Part shown: piece by piece, positions 21,717 to 26,704 of the stretch | Layout of the letters: each line of letters begins with the position of its first letter | Numbering within the stretch: position 1 is the first letter of the stretch | NCBI GenBank assembly: GCA_002344785.1 | Contig: DDUL01000055.1 | Span: 44,236 to 70,939, forward strand | Length of the DNA: 26,704 nucleotides | Source of the DNA: Bdellovibrionaceae bacterium UBA2339 | GTDB taxonomy: Bacteria > Bdellovibrionota > Bdellovibrionia > Bdellovibrionales > JAMPXM01 | Reading direction: 5' to 3' | Notes under the pieces: model-generated | The model's input: only the letters and a program-made list of their open reading frames with translations | The model's database searches: none | Told to the model about the DNA's origin: nothing | Position numbers and translations under genes: made by a program

Positions 21717-23511
21717 CGAATTCGGCCCTCGTTGGCGGCGCTTTTCGTTGAGACCAGATCGCGACATCGCATTCACGCTCATGCTTGTCGCCATCTTGAC
21801 CTACTTTCGCTCCTGGCACGTTCCATTTCACTTCGACGATTCACACTCCATCGCTGAAAACCCCGGTGTGCATAGCCTGCAGCATATCTGGCGGTACTGG
21901 GTCGATCCCACTTGGACGTCCGTGCTACCCGACAATCGAGTGTTCCGTCCTCTGACATTCACCTTCTACAATCTCTTATGGTGGATTGGCGGCGGAGAGG
22001 TTTGGCCATTTCACGCCTTCAAGATCCTCTTACATGGCGGGCTGACTTTCACAGTCTTTAAGCTTGCCGAATTCCTGTTCAAGGCCCCTCGTCTTCAATT
22101 CAAATTTAAGAATTTCTCCTCTGATCAAGATGAGCACGCTCGCTCACTGGCACTACTTGCCGCCTTGTTTTTTGCTATTCATCCCGCGCTCAGTGAATCA
22201 ACGGTGTACATCTCATCGATGTCCTCGAGCTTGGCGAGCTTCTTTGCGCTCATTTCCATCATCAGCTTTCTCAGCATTGATTTCGCCAAGTTTCGCCTTC
22301 CACAATTGCTGACGTTGATCGCCTCGCTCCTGGCCTATGCCGCAGCCGTGATGAGCAAGGAAGAGGGGATCGTCGTGCCGGGCCTTCTCGTGATCTTACT
22401 ATGGGCGAATTCGACCACCTCTTCATCGCTTTCAGCCCGCGATGCGATCAAAGGCCACCTCCTCAAAGGCCAAGTTATCTATGGCTTGATTCCCTTTTTT
22501 GCGACGGCCGCGATCCTTGCGTGGATCGTGAAACAAGGCATTCCATCGAGCATGGCACTTTCGCGCGGCTCGATTGAGCCGCATCTCTATTTAGCAACGC
22601 AAACTCGAGCTTGGTTGCATTACTTGCAGTTGGTCATCTGGCCCAGCGACCTCAACGCCGACAATGTCGTCTTTGGCTTCAACCAATCTTGGTTGGATCA
22701 TGACGTGATCGAAGCTCTCGTCGTTTGGTCCATCATCGGCCTAAGCGTTTGGGCCCTACGCAAACAAGCACCGCTCCTCGGCGTCAGTTTACTTTTGATG
22801 CTCGTGAGCTTGTCACCCACATCCAGTATCGTGCCGCTGGCCGAACCTGTGAATGAACGGCGAATGATTCTGGCTTTCGCGTTTTTGGTTCCTAGCGCTG
22901 TTGGGATTTTTCACGCACTGACTCGGGCGCTACATGTGCCCAACTTACGCCACATTTTAATTTGTGTGTTTGGCTTCGGCTTTTTCGCATTCACGCAATA
23001 CCGAGTCCATGTCTGGAATGATCCGAAACTGCTCTGGCAAGATGTGGTGCAAAGAAACCCGCAAAATGGCCGCGCCATGAACAACCTCGCGCTTCAACAC
23101 ATGCGAGTTGCCGACTACAAACCCGCTCTCGATCTTCTACAAAAGTGCCGGCAAGTTTGGCCGGCTTACTACGTGTGCGCACTTAACCTCGGCATCACAT
23201 TGGATCACATGGGACGAAGCTCGGAGGCTGAATCGAGTTTTCGCGTCGCCATTTCACTCAACCCACGCAGTCACACCGCCTACTTTTACTTTGGTGAATT
23301 TCTAGAACGACATGGACGATGGCGGGATGCCCTCGACAACTTCACCACTTCATTTGAGTTAACCCAAAGAGTCTTCCGTCCCGCACTCATCAAAATGATT
23401 CAACTGGCCGAACGAGGCCAAGGCGCAAACGCACTGCCAGAATTGGCCCCCGCAATCGCGAGTCTTCCCACGTGGCGCGATCAACTTCGCATCATCGATG
23501 CACGCAAGTGA
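21703..23511 (+). CDS. Multi-membrane GT-C/TMTC-like protein with C-terminal TPR repeats
   Basis: This 602-aa protein starts at ATG 21703; no clear SD is present and the preceding repeat may supply coupling. About residues 20-440 hold many hydrophobic segments. Early in the first extracytoplasmic loop is FHFDDSHSIAENP (Asp45-Asp46), the acidic pair expected of GT-C O-mannosyltransferase-like (PMT/TMTC) enzymes that use polyprenyl-phosphate sugars. VFRPLTFTFYNL and HPALSESTVYISSMSS also fit TMTC-type proteins. Residues 450-565 form tetratricopeptide-like repeats (NGRAMNNLALQHMRVADY, ALNLGITLDHMGRSSEAESS, AYFYFGEFLERHGRWRDALD). A plausible role is transfer of lipid-linked sugar to exported proteins, with the polyprenyl donor made by a GT2 such as that at 17966. 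This is inference. Confidence 0.85.
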   Translation: MFKIDEFGPRWRRFSLRPDRDIAFTLMLVAILTYFRSWHVPFHFDDSHSIAENPGVHSLQHIWRYWVDPTWTSVLPDNRVFRPLTFTFYNLLWWIGGGEVWPFHAFKILLHGGLTFTVFKLAEFLFKAPRLQFKFKNFSSDQDEHARSLALLAALFFAIHPALSESTVYISSMSSSLASFFALISIISFLSIDFAKFRLPQLLTLIASLLAYAAAVMSKEEGIVVPGLLVILLWANSTTSSSLSARDAIKGHLLKGQVIYGLIPFFATAAILAWIVKQGIPSSMALSRGSIEPHLYLATQTRAWLHYLQLVIWPSDLNADNVVFGFNQSWLDHDVIEALVVWSIIGLSVWALRKQAPLLGVSLLLMLVSLSPTSSIVPLAEPVNERRMILAFAFLVPSAVGIFHALTRALHVPNLRHILICVFGFGFFAFTQYRVHVWNDPKLLWQDVVQRNPQNGRAMNNLALQHMRVADYKPALDLLQKCRQVWPAYYVCALNLGITLDHMGRSSEAESSFRVAISLNPRSHTAYFYFGEFLERHGRWRDALDNFTTSFELTQRVFRPALIKMIQLAERGQGANALPELAPAIASLPTWRDQLRIIDARK

Positions 23512-23535
23512 TCCGAGCAGCATAGATTCTCTGGA

Positions 23536-24615
23536 TTAAAAACTATTGCACTGAAGAATGACGTAGCCCGCGCCGCCTGCTGTGCCCGAGCTCGACGACG
23601 CTCCCGCGTTGCCACCGGCCGCGCGACCGCTCGGCAAAACGCTGTCATCATTACCAGTCGGCGTCTGAGCTGAGCCGGCCGTGTTCGCCACCGTCGTTCC
23701 GGTCACACAGCTTGAACCGCCACCACCACCAGCTGAGCCTCGAGATGTCGTGATCGATCCGTTTCCACCACCACCGCCAAAGCAACCACCACCACCGCCT
23801 CCGCCGCCGCCGTAAGATCCACCACCCGCAGCACCTGCTCCTCCGCCATTCGTTCCACCCGAGCCACCCGCAGCCGTCGCTGTTCCTGAACGCCCTCCGG
23901 CTCCACCCTGTAAGGCACTTCCGGCCGTGGGCGCAGTCGTGTTGGTGTTTGTGCCGGCCGCACCGCCCGCACTGGCTGTACCGCCTTTTCCGCCAATCCC
24001 TCGATCCGTAGGCGGGCCTCCTGTATCCGTAGCATCTGTACCGGATGTTCCACCACCCGCACCACCAGCTGTCACGGCTGAGGCGTTGGATCCGCCGCCA
24101 CCGCCTCCGCCACCCACAGCAACAAGTCGAGTGGAGGTTCGCCAAACTCCGGAGTAACCGCCGCCACCTCCACCACCGCCAGCATTTGTGGAAACGAAAG
24201 TTCCGCCACCACCACCGCCTCCAACATAGACTGTCAGAGTTTCATTGGGTGTCGTCGTGATTGTGGCATTCACGTATCCACCCGCAGCGCCCGCAGCACC
24301 CGCAGCCGATGCGTTGCCCGCACCGCCTCCGCCACCAGCGCCCCATGCACGCACCGTCACCTGTGTGCATTTGGCAGGTACTACAAAACTTTGGTTTCCT
24401 ACGGTCGAAAATTTGTAAGTGCCGCTCCCAGCAAGACGCCAAAACGCTCCGAGGTTGTATTGAGCAAGGGCCGAGCTACTCACGAAGATCAACGCAAGTG
24501 TGGCGAGTCCACTGCACTTTGCACGGTGAACTCGAAAGGATGCTCGCGACTTTTTCCATCGACGCGCGAGCAGACCCAGCGCTTGTGAATTAGAATCCCG
24601 AGATCCACGACACAT
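23536..24615 (-). CDS. Exported glycine-rich protein
   Basis: This 359-aa product from ATG 24615 overlaps the collagen-like gene's 3' end by 26 nt; an in-frame TTG lies 6 nt earlier. A long basic n-region (about 33 residues) precedes a hydrophobic segment and a SALA/Q cleavage-like site near residue 51. Then follows YKFSTVGNQSFVVPAKC and VTVRAWGAGGGGG, the characteristic opening of glycine-rich beta-domains in surface and tail-associated proteins. The rest is over half Gly, with runs of 6-9 Gly interrupted by Ser/Ala/Thr, and ends GGAGYVILQCNSF. Four Cys are present in the mature part. It is probably an extracellular structural or adhesive protein made with the collagen-like protein. Its 3' end faces the GT-C/TPR gene across 24 nt. 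Confidence 0.82.
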   Translation of the reverse strand: MCRGSRDSNSQALGLLARRWKKSRASFRVHRAKCSGLATLALIFVSSSALAQYNLGAFWRLAGSGTYKFSTVGNQSFVVPAKCTQVTVRAWGAGGGGGAGNASAAGAAGAAGGYVNATITTTPNETLTVYVGGGGGGGTFVSTNAGGGGGGGGYSGVWRTSTRLVAVGGGGGGGGSNASAVTAGGAGGGTSGTDATDTGGPPTDRGIGGKGGTASAGGAAGTNTNTTAPTAGSALQGGAGGRSGTATAAGGSGGTNGGGAGAAGGGSYGGGGGGGGGCFGGGGGNGSITTSRGSAGGGGGSSCVTGTTVANTAGSAQTPTGNDDSVLPSGRAAGGNAGASSSSGTAGGAGYVILQCNSF

Positions 24616-26704
24616 AGACAATCGTTCCCACTCTGACAAAGGTGTAGACCGTGTGCTTACCCGAGTTACGCAAATCGTTGGCCGGCATGAATCTGAACGT
24701 CAGACCCGTGTGCGTGAAGGCACAAGTCGCCGTGCCGGTGGTGTCTGTGACAACAACGGTGTAAGCGCCGCCGTCTCGCATGTTCGAGAGTGTGATTCCC
24801 GTCGAGCAGTTGTGCGAGGTCGTCTGCACGTTGCCGTAGTCAAAGTTTAGAGACGTGCCTGAGCCTGCGTCGTAGACGTTCGAGGTCAGTTGACCCGTCA
24901 CGCTGACTTGACCCTGACTTGCACCTGCACTGCTGATGGCCACAACGGCGTTGTTGTTCGCACTGATACTCACGGTGCTGTTACTTGAACCGTAAGCCGC
25001 TGCGCCTGAGATCACTCCGACAGGCCCAGTAGCTCCAGTAGCACCGGTTGGACCTGTTGCACCCGTAGCACCTGTGGCACCGGTAGCTCCCGTAGCACCT
25101 GTGGCACCTGTCGGACCTGTCGGACCTGTGGCACCTGTCGGACCTGTGGCACCTGTAGCACCTGTAGCACCTGTGGCACCTGTCGGACCTGTTGCACCAG
25201 TTGCTCCTGTAGATCCAGTAGCTCCCGTTGCTCCAGTTGCACCGGTAGCTCCTGTGTCGCCCGTCGGACCTGTTGCGCCAGTCGCACCCGTCGCTCCTGT
25301 AGATCCAGTAGCTCCCGTGGCACCTGTGTCACCCGTTGGACCAGTTGCGCCAGTCGCGCCCGTTGAGCCAGTCGCACCAGTCGCGCCAGTAGCACCAGTT
25401 GCACCGGTAGCTCCGGTTGCACCCGTGGCACCTGTGTCACCTGTCGGACCTGTTGCGCCAGTCGCGCCCGTAGCTCCTGTAGATCCAGTAGCACCAGTTG
25501 CTCCGGTAGCACCCGTGGCACCAGTAGCGCCCGTAGCTCCCGTGTCTCCTGTAGGACCTGTTGAACCAGTCGCACCAGTTGCGCCCGTCGGACCTGTTGC
25601 ACCAGTTGCTCCTGTAGATCCAGTAGTACCAGTCGCTCCAGTTGCACCCGTGGCACCTGTGTCACCTGTCGGACCTGTTGCGCCAGTCGCGCCCGTAGCA
25701 CCAGTTGCACCCGTGGCCCCTGTGTCACCCGTTGAACCTGTTGCTCCAGTTGCACCGGTAGCTCCTGTGTCGCCCGTCGGACCTGTTGCGCCAGTCGCGC
25801 CAGTCGCGCCAGTTGAGCCAGTCGCACCAGTTGCACCCGTAGATCCAGTTGCTCCAGTTGCACCGGTAGCTCCTGTAGATCCAGTAGCACCGGTAGCTCC
25901 GGTTGCACCTGTGTCACCTGTAGGACCTGTTGAACCAGTCGCACCAGTCGCACCAGTTGCGCCCGTCGCACCGGTAGCACCAGTTGCACCCGTGGCACCT
26001 GTGTCACCCGTAGGACCTGTTGCACCAGTAGCGCCCGTAGCACCGGTAGCACCGGTAGCACCAGTTGCACCCGTGGCACCTGTGTCACCCGTAGGACCCG
26101 TCGCACCCGTTGCTCCTGTAGAACCAGTAGCACCAGTTGCACCCGTGGCTCCTGTGTCACCTGTAGGACCTGTCGCACCAGTCGCACCCGTCGCACCCGT
26201 AGCACCCGTGGCTCCTGTGTCACCAGTCGGACCTGTAGCGCCCGTCGCGCCCGTCGCTCCAGTAGCGCCCGTTGCACCAGTAGTGCCCGTTGCACCCGTC
26301 GCTCCTGTGTCACCCGTCGGACCTGTCGGACCTGTTGCGCCCGTAGCTCCTGTAGATCCAGTAGCTCCAGTCGCGCCCGTAGCTCCGGCAGCACCCGTTG
26401 CTCCAGTAGCGCCCGTAGCACCCGTGGCTCCTGTGTCACCAGTCGGACCTGTCGGACCTGTTGCGCCCGTAGCTCCGGTAGCACCCGTTGCTCCAGTAGC
26501 GCCCGTAGCACCCGTGGCTCCAGTGTCACCAGTCGGACCTGTAGCGCCAGTCGCGCCAGTAGCACCAGTTGCTCCGGTAGCACCAGTTGCACCGGTAGCT
26601 CCGGTTGCACCCGTTGCTCCTGTGTCACCTGTAGGACCTGTTGCGCCAGTCGCGCCAGTCGCGCCCGTCGCTCCTGTAGATCCAGTTGCTCCAGTGGCAC
26701 CCGT
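24590..26704 (-). CDS. Very long collagen-like (Gly-X-Thr)n protein, 5' end outside window
   Basis: The frame is open from the window edge (ACG at 26704-26702) to TAA at 24590-24592, giving 704 codons with no start in the window. About 563 residues are Gly-X-Thr triplets, mostly GAT, with recurring GPTGDT pairs and single GST. The C-terminal 141 residues are a different, beta-rich domain starting GVISGAAAYG. It contains NFDYGN, HNCSTGITL, ATCAFTHTGLTFRF and a final YTFVRVGTIVYVSWISGF, resembling jelly-roll tips of fibre proteins. Thr in the Y position recalls glycosylated bacterial collagens such as BclA (general knowledge). The glycine-rich gene overlaps its stop. The N-terminal secretion signal cannot be seen. 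Confidence 0.88.
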   Translation of the reverse strand, partial: TGATGATGSTGATGATGATGATGPTGDTGATGATGATGATGATGATGATGATGATGPTGDTGATGATGATGATGATGATGATGPTGPTGDTGATGATGATGATGAAGATGATGATGSTGATGATGPTGPTGDTGATGATGTTGATGATGATGATGATGPTGDTGATGATGATGATGATGPTGDTGATGATGATGSTGATGATGPTGDTGATGATGATGATGATGATGATGPTGDTGATGATGATGATGATGATGATGSTGPTGDTGATGATGATGSTGATGATGATGSTGATGATGSTGATGATGATGPTGDTGATGATGATGSTGDTGATGATGATGATGATGPTGDTGATGATGATGTTGSTGATGATGPTGATGATGSTGPTGDTGATGATGATGATGATGATGSTGATGATGATGPTGDTGATGATGATGATGATGATGATGSTGATGATGPTGDTGATGATGSTGATGATGATGPTGDTGATGATGATGATGSTGATGATGPTGATGATGATGATGPTGATGPTGPTGATGATGATGATGATGATGPTGATGATGPVGVISGAAAYGSSNSTVSISANNNAVVAISSAGASQGQVSVTGQLTSNVYDAGSGTSLNFDYGNVQTTSHNCSTGITLSNMRDGGAYTVVVTDTTGTATCAFTHTGLTFRFMPANDLRNSGKHTVYTFVRVGTIVYVSWISGF
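25019..26704 (-). repeat. 9-nt-period collagen-like DNA repeat block
   Basis: About 1.7 kb of DNA with a 9-nt period encodes Gly-X-Thr. About sixteen GPTGDT/GSTGDT modules recur at variable spacings that are multiples of 9 nt (for example 72 and 108 nt), with GST at intermediate positions. Synonymous codons vary strongly (Thr as ACA, ACT, ACG and ACC). Because of the composition, another register on the same strand is also open for 562 codons. Confidence 0.9.

Noticed and set aside
23651..24145. Trp/Arg/Cys-rich 164-codon minus-strand frame
   Set aside because: Out-of-register reading of the GGN-rich DNA of the glycine-rich protein.
25012..26700. 562-codon Leu/Gln/Arg/Val-rich open frame on the minus strand
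   Set aside because: It is another register of the collagen-like repeat DNA. The Gly-X-Thr register is open across the same span, continues into a real C-terminal domain and ends at a stop next to the following gene.

Overview
The window is a GC-rich stretch of a bacterial chromosome (judged by eye, not computed), densely coded on both strands, with no tRNA, rRNA, transposase, integrase, phage structural module or CRISPR array visible. The lineage looks like a Gram-negative delta-type proteobacterium, most plausibly a Bdellovibrionota (Bdellovibrio-like) organism. This is an inference. It rests on the secreted protein family at 9021-11027 (a short N-terminal 'F-Y-E-G-R-L' domain, a collagen-like rod, then tail-fibre-like 'AIGTTSP' repeats), the many SPase I/II exported proteins, and frequent TTG/GTG starts backed by strong Shine-Dalgarno (SD) sequences.

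Layout. (1) 1-2131, minus: an operon of a zinc-ribbon/basic protein, an endonuclease/exonuclease/phosphatase-fold enzyme and a TauE/SafE exporter cut by the window edge. (2) 2404-2904, plus: a small secreted protein, ending at a terminator-like hairpin shared with the convergent operon. (3) 2964-7421, minus: SDR oxidoreductase, fumC, LOG-family nucleotide phosphoribohydrolase, an unrecognised 302-aa protein and signal peptidase I. The last four are joined by two ATGA overlaps and one 4-nt gap. (4) 7496-9056, plus: EVE-domain protein and DusC-type tRNA-dihydrouridine synthase. (5) 9021-11897, minus: a lipoprotein and a collagen-like/tail-fibre-like surface protein. (6) 12027-13148, minus: a second Dus enzyme, divergent from (7) 13195-16054, plus: purK, purE and a zinc-ribbon SAM methyltransferase. 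(8) 15999-17696, minus: an exported PEGA-like/coiled-coil protein. (9) 17966-23511: an envelope-glycan-like group with a GT2 glycosyltransferase, ATP-grasp ligase, XrtA-type (DUF3473) polysaccharide deacetylase, lipoprotein, and a multi-membrane GT-C/TMTC-like protein with C-terminal TPRs. (10) 23536-26704, minus: a glycine-rich exported protein downstream of, and overlapping, a very long collagen-like gene that runs off the window.

Functionally the window mixes housekeeping genes (purine synthesis, TCA cycle, tRNA modification, protein export) with a surface layer. That layer comprises two collagen-like fibrous proteins, one glycine-rich protein, two lipoproteins, a periplasmic coiled-coil protein and a set of glycan enzymes. 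The most interesting items are the unbroken (Gly-X-Thr)n gene at the right edge coupled to the glycine-rich gene; the glycan-type cluster, whose ATP-grasp and deacetylase genes start head to head with overlapping start codons; a 24-codon repeat-encoded mini-ORF bridging the lipoprotein and GT-C/TPR genes; and the unknown protein locked into the fumC-lepB operon. No defence or selfish system is evident.
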